Positions 53,163 through 61,007 of a stretch of 64,000 bases of DNA are shown here, piece after piece. Every line of letters starts with the position of its first letter. The stretch's first letter is position 1. Origin of the DNA: CAYXVJ01 sp964558445 (lineage in GTDB: Bacteria; Bacillota; Clostridia; Saccharofermentanales; Fastidiosipilaceae); assembly GCA_964558445.1 (NCBI GenBank), contig CAZLEA010000003.1, positions 42,560 through 106,559 of the forward strand, given 5' to 3'. Below the pieces are notes generated by a model. That model was not told the DNA's origin, ran no database searches, and worked only from the letters and a program-made list of their open reading frames with translations. Both the position numbers and the translations under genes were made by a program.

Positions 53163-53633
53163 ATGGATTACCATATTCGCAGAGCCTCGGCCATAGACTT
53201 GGATCGATTGGTCGACTTGGAACAGAAGACATTTGCCGTGCCCTGGACGAGGGCACAGATCGCAAGCGAGATCTCGGAACCGGAGCGATCGTACTATCTG
53301 ATCGCTGCCCTATCGTCTGCAGAGGATGCACCGCTGCTTGGCTCGATCTCCTGGAGGCAAGTGCTGGATGAGGCGGATATACTAAACGTTGCCGTTGATC
53401 CGTCGGTTCAGAGGCAGGGCATCGGGCGTGCGCTCTTGTCGGCAGCACTGTCGTATATGGCCGAGCGCGGTGTTGAGAAGGTGACACTGGAAGTGGCCAA
53501 GAAGAAGACAGGTGCCAAGGCGCTCTATTTGCTAGCAGGCTTCGCCGTCAGAGGCGAAATCAAGGATTATTATCCCGAAGAAGATGATGATGCGTGGCTC
53601 ATGGTCTTGGCGATAGACGAACGGCAAATTTAA
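53163..53633 (+). CDS. rimI: Ribosomal protein S18 alanine N-acetyltransferase
   Basis: 156 residues, a GNAT fold. IRRASAIDLDRLVDLEQKTF opens it; LNVAVDPSVQRQGIGRALL holds the acetyl-CoA loop (RQGIGRA); EVAKKKTGAKALYLLAGF is the RimI-specific block; YYPEEDDDAWLM ends the fold. Encoded after tsaE and tsaB as is common. Confidence 0.94.
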   Translation: MDYHIRRASAIDLDRLVDLEQKTFAVPWTRAQIASEISEPERSYYLIAALSSAEDAPLLGSISWRQVLDEADILNVAVDPSVQRQGIGRALLSAALSYMAERGVEKVTLEVAKKKTGAKALYLLAGFAVRGEIKDYYPEEDDDAWLMVLAIDERQI

Positions 53634-53701
53634 CAAAACGGGGGCGATTAATTCTCTGTTTATATATTTTATATACAAATAGCACAAGGTTAGGCGCTTC
53701 A

Positions 53702-53721
53702 GCTTGTTAATATTGACAAGC
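53702..53721. promoter_or_regulatory. Inverted repeat over the -35 of the HPr-like gene
   Basis: GCTTGT (53702-53707), eight bases, ACAAGC (53716-53721). The right arm overlaps TTGACA, where a repressor would block polymerase. Inference only. Confidence 0.4.
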
Positions 53722-53741
53722 CCAAAACGCTTCGATATACT
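53713..53741 (+). promoter_or_regulatory. Strong promoter of the HPr-like gene
   Basis: TTGACA (53713-53718), 17-base spacer, TATACT (53736-53741): near-consensus. Confidence 0.88.
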
Positions 53742-53747
53742 TGAATT

Positions 53748-53873
53748 AACTGGCCACAAGCTCGTAGCCACTGATACATGGCGAGCCGGCATTATCGAGA
53801 TACCTCGTGTAAGACGAACTGCTTGACTCGAACTCGAGATCTCACCGGTCAAACCGGTTTGGAGGAATGAAGG
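53748..53873 (+). promoter_or_regulatory. Long leader of the HPr-like mRNA
   Basis: About 126 untranslated bases between the promoter and the ATG. They can fold in several short stems, for example CGAG-ATAC-CTCG, and contain two copies of the palindrome ACCGGT three bases apart just before GGAGGA. No known riboswitch class recognised. Confidence 0.4.
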
Positions 53874-54134
53874 ATGATCAAACGTACCGTAGTATTCAAC
53901 TGTGAGGATTCGATGCACATGAAGGCCATCGCGGTCCTGATTCAGAAGACTTCCGTTTACAATTCTAGCATCTGGCTCACACGCGGAGAGCGTCGTGCGA
54001 ACGCCAAGAGCTTGCTCGGTGTTATGTCTTTGGGAATTGAGAACGGCATGGAGATTGAGATTTCCGCCGAGGGAAGCGACGAAGACGAAGCCATCGAGGG
54101 CGTAGCAAGCTACCTGCTCGACCCGCAGCTATAA
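53874..54134 (+). CDS. HPr-family phosphocarrier-like protein with altered active-site loop
   Basis: 86 residues, HPr length. His15 and Ser46 fall at the exact HPr positions, and the region after Ser46 (KSLLGVMSLGIENGMEIEI) matches HPr closely. The active-site loop, however, reads SMHMKA where PTS HPr has GLHARP, so Arg17 is Lys and Pro18 is Ala. It may still be phosphorylated by HPr kinase at Ser46, acting as a catabolite-control cofactor like Crh, or be a divergent phosphocarrier. No PTS genes are near; uvrC follows after 50 bases. Strong promoter, long leader. Confidence 0.83.
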   Translation: MIKRTVVFNCEDSMHMKAIAVLIQKTSVYNSSIWLTRGERRANAKSLLGVMSLGIENGMEIEISAEGSDEDEAIEGVASYLLDPQL

Positions 54135-54184
54135 GCCATTCCATAGCGAATAAGCGACCTGTTTATTCCTTATAGGAGGACCAA

Positions 54185-56242
54185 TTGACTAGAGACGAAC
54201 GGCATGAGCCATTCGATGCCAGATTGGATTTAGTTCCGACGAGCCCTGGGGTATATCTGATGAAGGATACCGAGGGCTCTGTTATTTATGTCGGTAAGGC
54301 GATCAATCTGCGTAGCCGCTTGACGAGCTACTTCACCCCGAATCCCAAGGGCACACTGAAGGTCATGATGATGATCGAGAAGATACGGGACTTCGACTTC
54401 CTCGTTTGTAGAAATGAGCTCGAAGCACTCGTCTTGGAATCGAATCTGATCAAACAGTACCAGCCCTTCTACAATATCTTATTAAAGGATGATCACGACT
54501 ATCCCTACATCAAGGTCACGATGAATGAGCTCTACCCCAGGGTTTTGAAGGCCTATCGAATCGGCCCGGACCAGAAGGAGGGCGCGCTCTATTTCGGACC
54601 GTATCTGAACGGGGACGTCAATCGCGCGATCCAAACGCTCCACGAACTGTTCCCGATGAAGACTTGCAGGCGAGAATTCCCCCGAGATGTCGGTAAGGAG
54701 AGGCCTTGTTTGAATTACTATATTCATCGCTGTATCGGGCCCTGCCTCGGCGATGTGTCTGCCGAGGATTATCGAGTTGTCATGCAGGAGGTTGTCGACT
54801 TCCTCGCCGGTCGCTATACCGGCATCATCGGCGAGTTGAAGACACAGATGCAAGCAGCATCCGAGGCACTCGAATTTGAGAAGGCGGCACGGATCAGAGA
54901 TCGCATCCAATCGCTGGAAGTGCTAAGTCGTCAGCAGACGGCCGTATCCGCACAACGCTATGATGCAGATGCGCTCGGCATCGCGAGAAGTCCGGTCGAG
55001 ATCTGTATCTTGAAGCTCGAGGTTCGCGATGGCAAAATCAGCGGCACATCCACCTTCTTCTTCGATACCGGTACAGATGACGATGCAGAGATTCTGACCG
55101 CATTCATGAGTCAGTACTACCCGCAAGCTGCGATGATTCCGCGCCAGATTCTGCTTGGTACCGGTCTCGAAGCGGAGAGTCAAGAGACTCTGGAGCGTAC
55201 GCTCGGCGAGCTTGCCGGACGCAGGGTCTCGATTCATCTACCCGAGCGCGGTGATAAGAAACAGGTACTGGACCTGGCGATGAAAAATGCAGAAGAGACC
55301 TTGAAGCGCAGGCGTTTGCTGGTCGGCAGCTCACAAGAGGCAATCGATGAGGGTCTACGACTGATTGGTGAGCTTACAGGCTGTAAGGAGGCACCGGCAC
55401 GGATCGAAGCGTACGATATCTCGAACCTGGGAGCGGACGACAAGGCGTGCTCGATGATCGTGTTCACGCATGGTAAGGCAAGTAAGCGCGATTACCGTCA
55501 GTTCAAGATCAAGCAAGTCGAAGGTCAAGATGACTATGCCTCGCTGACTGAGGCTATCGGTAGGCGCTTAGATCGTTTGGGCGATGAGAAATTCGGTAGG
55601 AGACCGGACCTCATCCTCGTCGATGGCGGCCTCCAGCACGTAGCGGTGATCGGCCGTCTCCTTGGCGAGCGAGGTCTTCAGATTCCGCTTGCGGGTATGG
55701 TCAAGGACGGGCGCCATCGCACGCGCGGACTTGCGCTTGCCTCGGGCGAGATCGTGGAGCTTGGGCGCGCGGCAGGGATTGCAGACAGCGGGCCGCCATC
55801 CGATCGGCGAAACGACATTCCTAGATTGCAGGCCGGTAGCGAGACCGGTATTCCGGGTCAACATGCGGACAGCTATGATGAGAGTGTCGCGCGTCTGGAA
55901 GTCGATATCTCCGCACTGGATCGCGAGCAGGTGATGCGTATCCTTCGCCTGCTTGCAGCGATTCAGAACGAAGCACATCGCTTCGCCGGACGCTATCAGC
56001 AGAAGCTTGCGAACAAGAGACAAACGAAGTTCAAACTCGAGACAATACCGGGTATTGGACCGGCGAGGCGCAAGGCGCTCTTGTTGGCTATGGGTTCGAT
56101 CAAGCGGATCAGCGAAGCGAGTGAAGCCGAGCTCTTGGAGCAAGTACCGGAGCTCGGCCAGAAGCAAGCCCGTGCCGTCTTCTTGCATTTCCACCCGGAG
56201 GCAGAAGAGCAAGTGACTGAGGAAGGAGGTCAAGGCGTATGA
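54185..56242 (+). CDS. uvrC: Excinuclease ABC subunit C
   Basis: 685 residues, about 75 more than usual. Start TTG 54185 after AGGAGG. GIY-YIG nuclease (TSPGVYLMKDTEGSVIYVGKA), UVR motif (EALEFEKAARIRDRIQSLE), RNase H-like nuclease (IEAYDISNLGADDKACSM, ILVDGGLQHV) and helix-hairpin-helix repeats near the end (LETIPGIGPARRKALL). The extra length is mainly an insert at about residues 525-575, Gly/Ser/Asp-rich and likely disordered, between VELGRAAG and LRLLAAIQNEAHRFA. UvrC makes both incisions in nucleotide excision repair. Confidence 0.96.
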   Translation: MTRDERHEPFDARLDLVPTSPGVYLMKDTEGSVIYVGKAINLRSRLTSYFTPNPKGTLKVMMMIEKIRDFDFLVCRNELEALVLESNLIKQYQPFYNILLKDDHDYPYIKVTMNELYPRVLKAYRIGPDQKEGALYFGPYLNGDVNRAIQTLHELFPMKTCRREFPRDVGKERPCLNYYIHRCIGPCLGDVSAEDYRVVMQEVVDFLAGRYTGIIGELKTQMQAASEALEFEKAARIRDRIQSLEVLSRQQTAVSAQRYDADALGIARSPVEICILKLEVRDGKISGTSTFFFDTGTDDDAEILTAFMSQYYPQAAMIPRQILLGTGLEAESQETLERTLGELAGRRVSIHLPERGDKKQVLDLAMKNAEETLKRRRLLVGSSQEAIDEGLRLIGELTGCKEAPARIEAYDISNLGADDKACSMIVFTHGKASKRDYRQFKIKQVEGQDDYASLTEAIGRRLDRLGDEKFGRRPDLILVDGGLQHVAVIGRLLGERGLQIPLAGMVKDGRHRTRGLALASGEIVELGRAAGIADSGPPSDRRNDIPRLQAGSETGIPGQHADSYDESVARLEVDISALDREQVMRILRLLAAIQNEAHRFAGRYQQKLANKRQTKFKLETIPGIGPARRKALLLAMGSIKRISEASEAELLEQVPELGQKQARAVFLHFHPEAEEQVTEEGGQGV

Positions 56243-57009
56243 GTATATGGGCATTGTCTGATCCGCACCTGTCTTTTGGTAGCGATAAACCGATGGATGT
56301 CTTCGGAGAGCAGTGGGCGAACCACCCGGAGATGATTCGTCAACACTGGATCGAACGCGTGAGACCGGAGGACACGGTATTGATGCCGGGCGACATCTCC
56401 TGGGCGATGAACTTCCACGAGGTGCTCCCTGATCTTCGCTTCATTGATTCGTTACCAGGTCACAAGTTGATCGGTCGCGGCAACCACGATTATTGGTGGG
56501 ATTCTCTGGCCAAGATGGACGCGTTCTGTGCGGCAGAGGGTTTATCGACGCTTCGCTTCATGCGACATAACGCAGTCGAGGTCGAGGGCGTGATCATAAC
56601 GAATACAAGAGGCTGGATCCTGCCGGATGACCGCGAATTCGGCGAACAAGATGCGAAGATCTACAGGCGAGAATTGATTCGCCTGAAGCTCTCCTTGGAT
56701 GCGGCCGAGAAGCTTAGATCTGGGGAGCAAACGCTACTAGCAACCTTCCATTATCCGCCTGTCGGGCCGAGAGGAATTGCCAATGAGCTTACAGAGATGT
56801 TGGAGTCTTACGGAGTCGATGCGTGTATCTACGGACATGTCCACGGCCAATCGCCCCGCTACTCGTTTAACGGGACGCTAAACGGCATTTCTTACAAGAA
56901 TACAGCTTGCGATTTCCTTGGTTTCAGACCCCTGCTGCTGTATGGCCAGACCCATCCTTTGCTTGGCTTGCCCTACTTCGCGCCGGAAGGCTATAATAGA
57001 TCTACTTAA
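56239..57009 (+). CDS. Calcineurin-like metallophosphoesterase
   Basis: 256 residues. Metal-binding blocks in order: ALSDPHLSFG (Asp, His), MPGDISWAM, GRGNHDYWW, FHYPP and YGHVHG. This subtype (with KPMDVFGEQWANHPEMI) is common in Clostridia and annotated only as a phosphohydrolase. Substrate unknown. The ATG overlaps the uvrC stop (ATGA), so it is cotranslated with uvrC. Confidence 0.9.
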   Translation: MSIWALSDPHLSFGSDKPMDVFGEQWANHPEMIRQHWIERVRPEDTVLMPGDISWAMNFHEVLPDLRFIDSLPGHKLIGRGNHDYWWDSLAKMDAFCAAEGLSTLRFMRHNAVEVEGVIITNTRGWILPDDREFGEQDAKIYRRELIRLKLSLDAAEKLRSGEQTLLATFHYPPVGPRGIANELTEMLESYGVDACIYGHVHGQSPRYSFNGTLNGISYKNTACDFLGFRPLLLYGQTHPLLGLPYFAPEGYNRST

Positions 57010-57038
57010 CCGCCTATTAACATCCTTTGGGGGTACGC

Positions 57039-57932
57039 ATGCTTAGAAGTATGACAGGGTTCGGCCGAGGCATTGCAGAGCGAGAGGGGACCAAGTTGAC
57101 TGTAGATATCAAATCGGTCAATAACCGTTTCTTCGATGCACAGATTCGTATGCCTCGAGAATTATCGAGCCTGGAATTGCAGCTTCGACAACTCTGCCAG
57201 AAGAAGATTGCCCGTGGCAAGCTCGATATCACTGTGAATTGGAGTCGAAGCGATTTGGCTACGACCGAGATCACGGCAGACCTCTCGCTTGCGAAGTCTT
57301 ATGCCGATGCGATCACTTCGATTGCCGGCGAGATCGGCGCACATTATGCTTATTCGCCAGACCCTCTCCAGATCGCAAGCCTCCCGCATGTTCTGACGAC
57401 CAGCTCGAAGGAACTCGATCAAGATTATTGGTCCGGCTTGCTCTCGGAAGCAGCCGAAGAGGCAATCCTTTGCCTGATCGCCATGCGAACAAGCGAAGGA
57501 AGCTGGCTTAGAGACGATATGGCAGAGAAGCTCGATGAACTCAGCGCGCTTCGCCTGCAGGTATTGGAGCGCTCACCCGAAGTGATTCGAGCGTATGAGG
57601 ATCGACTTCGCGAGAAGCTGGATCAGCTGCTTGGCGAGAGGGTAAACGAGATCTTTGCAGAGAACCGTTTGGCGGCAGAGGTGTTGGTGTTTGCAGACAA
57701 GGCGAACGTGGACGAAGAATTGGTCCGTTTGGACAGTCACCTAAACGGATTTAGAGCGATCATGGATGCAGATGACAGCCAGGGGAAGAAGCTAGACTTC
57801 TTGATCCAGGAGATGAACCGAGAGATTAATACAATCGGTTCGAAGGCGAATGATCTGGACGTGACGAATTTGGTTGTCGAGATGAAGGCTGTCCTGGAGA
57901 AGATCCGTGAGCAGGTTCAGAATATCGAATAG
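57039..57932 (+). CDS. yicC: YicC-family endoribonuclease
   Basis: 297 residues from the ATG at 57039. SMTGFGRGIAEREG and VDIKSVNNRFFDAQIRMP open the N-terminal domain; DSQGKKLDFLIQEMNREINT and LDVTNLVVEMKAVLEKIREQ form the C-terminal domain. YicC proteins are endoribonucleases acting in RNA turnover. The order yicC-remA-gmk-rpoZ is typical for Firmicutes. Confidence 0.95.
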   Translation: MLRSMTGFGRGIAEREGTKLTVDIKSVNNRFFDAQIRMPRELSSLELQLRQLCQKKIARGKLDITVNWSRSDLATTEITADLSLAKSYADAITSIAGEIGAHYAYSPDPLQIASLPHVLTTSSKELDQDYWSGLLSEAAEEAILCLIAMRTSEGSWLRDDMAEKLDELSALRLQVLERSPEVIRAYEDRLREKLDQLLGERVNEIFAENRLAAEVLVFADKANVDEELVRLDSHLNGFRAIMDADDSQGKKLDFLIQEMNREINTIGSKANDLDVTNLVVEMKAVLEKIREQVQNIE

Positions 57933-57953
57933 TTAGAATGGGAAGACGAGCAA

Positions 57954-58229
57954 TTGAATCATGGATTTATTCAGATAGGCTATAGTAATATGGTGAATGC
58001 GGCGCGAATCATCGCGATTGTCAATCCGGATTCGGCGCCGGTTCGGCGCATGATCCAGGATGCGCGCGACAGAGGTGCCTTGATCGATGCTTCATCCGGT
58101 AAGAAGACACGAGCCGTGCTCGTGATGGACAGCGATCAGCTGATCTTGTCCGCCTTATCGACCGAGGACCTGGAGACACGTATGAGTAACGCGGGGGAGC
58201 GACAAGCCGAGGATGATGTGGGAGAATAA
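57954..58229 (+). CDS. remA: RemA-like extracellular matrix regulator (DUF370)
   Basis: 91 residues from a TTG at 57954, the only start that fits the family N-terminus (IQIGYSNMVNAARIIAIVNPDSAPVRRMI). Then ARDRGALIDASSGKKTRAVLVM and DQLILSALSTEDLETRM. RemA of Bacillus is a DNA-binding activator of biofilm matrix operons. A short acidic tail ends the protein. Ribosome site is weak (GGGAAGACGAG). Confidence 0.92.
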   Translation: MNHGFIQIGYSNMVNAARIIAIVNPDSAPVRRMIQDARDRGALIDASSGKKTRAVLVMDSDQLILSALSTEDLETRMSNAGERQAEDDVGE

Positions 58230-58267
58230 CAAACCACTTATTTGCGGTTCGGACGATTAGACGTTGG

Positions 58268-58948
58268 ATGCAGCGTTACAGAAATGACCTTCTTGGGCGG
58301 GAGACGAGTAAGACATTGAGTGAGAGTAAACAGTTTGAGATTCAACCGGAAGGTGTGGTTATCTGCCTGAGTGGCCCTTCCGGAGTAGGTAAGGGCACGG
58401 TGATCGACGCCGTCATGGGCTTGACCGATAAGCTTGTACACTCGGTATCGGTTACAACAAGAGCACCCAGACCGAAGGAGAGGGAAGGGATCTCGTATTA
58501 CTTCCGTACGCGCGAAGAGTTCGAGGAATTGCTTCGTTCGGGCCAGATCCTAGAGTATGACGAATATTGCGAGAACTACTACGGTACGCCCCGCGAGCCC
58601 ATCCTCGAGAAGATGGCGGAGGGGATCAACGTGATTATGGATGTCACGGTACCGGGTTCACTTCAGACAATACAGAACTTCCCTGAAGCGATCGGTATCT
58701 TCTTGTTGCCGCCAAGCTTCACCGAACTGCGCAGACGCTTGGTCGGTCGCGGGACAGAAGATTCGTTGACCATCGAGATGCGCATGGAGAAGGCCGTACA
58801 TGAGATCGGCCAAGCCGGTAAGTTCAAGTATATTCTCGTGAATTACGATGTCCAAGAGACCGCACGTTTGATCCTTTCGATCTTGGAGGCCGAGCAGCAT
58901 TTGGCCGCCAACTTAAAAGGAATTGAACAAATGATTATTAACAGGTAG
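58268..58948 (+). CDS. gmk: Guanylate kinase
   Basis: 226 residues if started at the ATG 58268, with a 28-residue extension before the fold; a TTG at 58316 would remove 16 of these. Neither start has a strong ribosome site. P-loop CLSGPSGVGKGTV, GMP-binding SVSVTTRAPRPKEREGISYYF, NYYGTPREPILEKM, and LRRRLVGRGTEDSLTIEMRM. It makes GDP from GMP. Confidence 0.95.
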   Translation: MQRYRNDLLGRETSKTLSESKQFEIQPEGVVICLSGPSGVGKGTVIDAVMGLTDKLVHSVSVTTRAPRPKEREGISYYFRTREEFEELLRSGQILEYDEYCENYYGTPREPILEKMAEGINVIMDVTVPGSLQTIQNFPEAIGIFLLPPSFTELRRRLVGRGTEDSLTIEMRMEKAVHEIGQAGKFKYILVNYDVQETARLILSILEAEQHLAANLKGIEQMIINR

Positions 58949-58963
58949 AATTAGAAATATTCT

Positions 58964-58992
58964 GTGTGGAGAAACCGCTTGGTTCTCCGCAC
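58964..58992 (+). other. Hairpin between gmk and rpoZ
   Basis: 58964-58976 pairs with 58981-58992 (one bulge, one G-U pair, GCTT loop). No T-run. It may mark an mRNA processing or attenuation site inside the operon. Confidence 0.5.
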
Positions 58993-59016
58993 GCCCCAAG
59001 TAAACAGGAGGCTGAA

Positions 59017-59562
59017 ATGCTCAACAAACCACCTTTAGATGAATTATTACCCAAGACAGAGAATCGCTATACCTTGGCGGTTCTTGTTGCTAAGCGCGCA
59101 CGTCAGCTCGTAGACGGTGCTCAGCCCCTGATCGATTCGGATTCCCCCAACCTGGTCACCTTGGCCAGCGAGGAAGTCGCCGAGTCCACCGTTGTCGGTG
59201 TACCGGGCGATCACAATCCGGTTGTGCCGATTCGTCCGGAGATCGAGGCGGCTCGCCTCGCAGCCGAACGCGATGCGGATAACGATATGACATTCGACCT
59301 GCTGCAGCAGGTGCAAGTCGTGCAGCCTGTCGTCGAAGAGGAGGAGCCCGCACCGCGCGCTTCCATGATCAAGATCCTCGGTGAAGACGGCGAGATCTAC
59401 GAACAAGACGAACTAAACGAAGACGGAACACCGAAGGAACCGGTTGAAGCCAAGGCGGAGGATGCCGAGGACGACGATGACTTGTTCGATGAGGAAGAGA
59501 TCGAAGTCGAAGACGATACCGAAGATAATACCGAAGAAGACGATACAGAAGAGGAGGCTTAA
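59017..59562 (+). CDS. rpoZ: RNA polymerase omega subunit with long acidic tail
   Basis: 181 residues from the ATG at 59017, after CAGGAGG. The omega core is at the N-terminus (LDELLPKTENRYTLAVLVAKRARQLVDGA) with KP-to-NL region to about residue 50 and EAARLAAERD near 75. Normal omega has 60-100 residues; here about 90 more follow, ending in a nearly pure Asp/Glu stretch (EDDDDLFDEEEIEVEDD and so on). An acidic tail could mimic nucleic acid or bind basic partners; its role is unknown. It is followed two bases later by glyS. Confidence 0.88.
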   Translation: MLNKPPLDELLPKTENRYTLAVLVAKRARQLVDGAQPLIDSDSPNLVTLASEEVAESTVVGVPGDHNPVVPIRPEIEAARLAAERDADNDMTFDLLQQVQVVQPVVEEEEPAPRASMIKILGEDGEIYEQDELNEDGTPKEPVEAKAEDAEDDDDLFDEEEIEVEDDTEDNTEEDDTEEEA

Positions 59563-59564
59563 GT

Positions 59565-60953
59565 ATGCCTGAGTGGAAGACCATGGAGAAGATTGTTGCA
59601 CTGGCGAAGAACCGCGGCTTCATCTTCCCCGGATCCGAAATCTATGGCGGCCTAGCCAACTCCTGGGACTACGGTCCCTTGGGTGTCGAGTTGAAGAACA
59701 ACGTGAAGCAGGCATGGTGGCAGAAGTTTGTTCGCGAGAGCGAGTATAACGTAGGCCTCGATGCAGCGATCCTGATGAATCCCAGAACTTGGGAGGCATC
59801 CGGCCACTTGGCTTCGTTCACCGATCCTCTGACGGATTGCAAGAACTGTCGTTCGCGCTTCCGTGCCGATAACCTGATAGAAGATTGGAATGCCGAACAG
59901 GGCATCGAATTGTCGGTTGACGGCTGGGAGAACGATAAGCTGATTCATTATATTCGCGAACACGAGATCCCCTGCCCGAGCTGCGGGAAGAAGGAATTTA
60001 CGGATGTTCGTCAGTTCAATATGATGTTCAAGACCTTCCAAGGCGTTACCGAAGACAGTCAGTCCGAGCTCTACTTGCGCCCGGAGACGGCCCAGGGTAT
60101 CTTCGTCAACTATCGCAACGTACAGCGCTCGATGCGTAAGAAGATCCCGTTTGGCGTCGCACAGATCGGTAAGTCGTTTAGAAACGAGATCACGCCCGGT
60201 AACTTCACCTTCCGCACCCGCGAGTTCGAGCAGATGGAACTGGAGTTTTTCTGCAAGCCGGGTACCGGTATGGAGTGGTTCACTTACTGGAAGGATTTCA
60301 GTGAGCAGTGGCTCAGAGATCTCGGCTTACCGGAGGAATCGCTTCGCAGCCGTGACCACAGTGCAGATGAACTGTCCTTCTACTCGGAAGCGACCACGGA
60401 CCTCGAGTACTTATTCCCCTTCGGCTGGGGTGAGCTCTGGGGCATTGCATCCCGTACGGACTACGATCTGAAGCAACACATGGAACATTCGCGCCAGGAT
60501 CTGACCTACTTCGATCCGCAAACGAACGAGAAGTACATCCCGCATGTCATCGAGCCGTCGCTCGGTGCAGACCGCGTCACCTTGGCCTTCCTCTGTGCGG
60601 CGTATGACGAAGAGACACTGGAGAATGGAGAGACCAGAGTTGTGCTCCGGTTCAAACCGGCGCTGGCACCGATCAAGATTGCGGTCTTGCCGCTCTCTGC
60701 CAAGCTCAGTGATGCATGCAAGCCGCTGGCTGCAAGGCTCCGGAAGCACTGGAACATAGAGCTCGACGATCGTCAGAGCATCGGTAAGCGTTACCGCCGC
60801 CAAGACGAGATCGGCACACCATATTGCGTCACATTCGACTTTGATTCCTTGGAAGATAACTGCGTCACCGTGCGCGAGAGGGATACCATGGAACAAGTAA
60901 GAATCCCAATTGATTCGCTGGAGCAGCATTTCATGGGGAAGTTTGACTTTTGA
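59565..60953 (+). CDS. glyS: Glycyl-tRNA synthetase (dimeric type)
   Basis: 462 residues, the alpha2 eukaryote/Gram-positive type. KNRGFIFPGSEIYGGLANSWDYGPLG, MNPRTWEASGHLASFTDPL, zinc-like CKNC and CPSC pairs, YLRPETAQGIFVNYRNV, FGVAQIGKSFRNEITPGNF, IEPSLGADRVTLAFL, and a C-terminal anticodon domain. It starts two bases after rpoZ and ends at a strong terminator. No T-box precedes it. Confidence 0.98.
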   Translation: MPEWKTMEKIVALAKNRGFIFPGSEIYGGLANSWDYGPLGVELKNNVKQAWWQKFVRESEYNVGLDAAILMNPRTWEASGHLASFTDPLTDCKNCRSRFRADNLIEDWNAEQGIELSVDGWENDKLIHYIREHEIPCPSCGKKEFTDVRQFNMMFKTFQGVTEDSQSELYLRPETAQGIFVNYRNVQRSMRKKIPFGVAQIGKSFRNEITPGNFTFRTREFEQMELEFFCKPGTGMEWFTYWKDFSEQWLRDLGLPEESLRSRDHSADELSFYSEATTDLEYLFPFGWGELWGIASRTDYDLKQHMEHSRQDLTYFDPQTNEKYIPHVIEPSLGADRVTLAFLCAAYDEETLENGETRVVLRFKPALAPIKIAVLPLSAKLSDACKPLAARLRKHWNIELDDRQSIGKRYRRQDEIGTPYCVTFDFDSLEDNCVTVRERDTMEQVRIPIDSLEQHFMGKFDF

Positions 60954-60956
60954 GGC

Positions 60957-60993
60957 TAATAGCCGGCACAAATGTGCCGGCTATTAATTTTTA
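60957..60993 (+). terminator. Terminator of the yicC-glyS operon
   Basis: A perfect 13-base stem (60957-60969 with 60974-60986), four-base loop, then ATTTTTAT. It lies only six bases before the ppdK ribosome site. Confidence 0.92.
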
Positions 60994-61007
60994 TAAGGAG
61001 GATCTAT

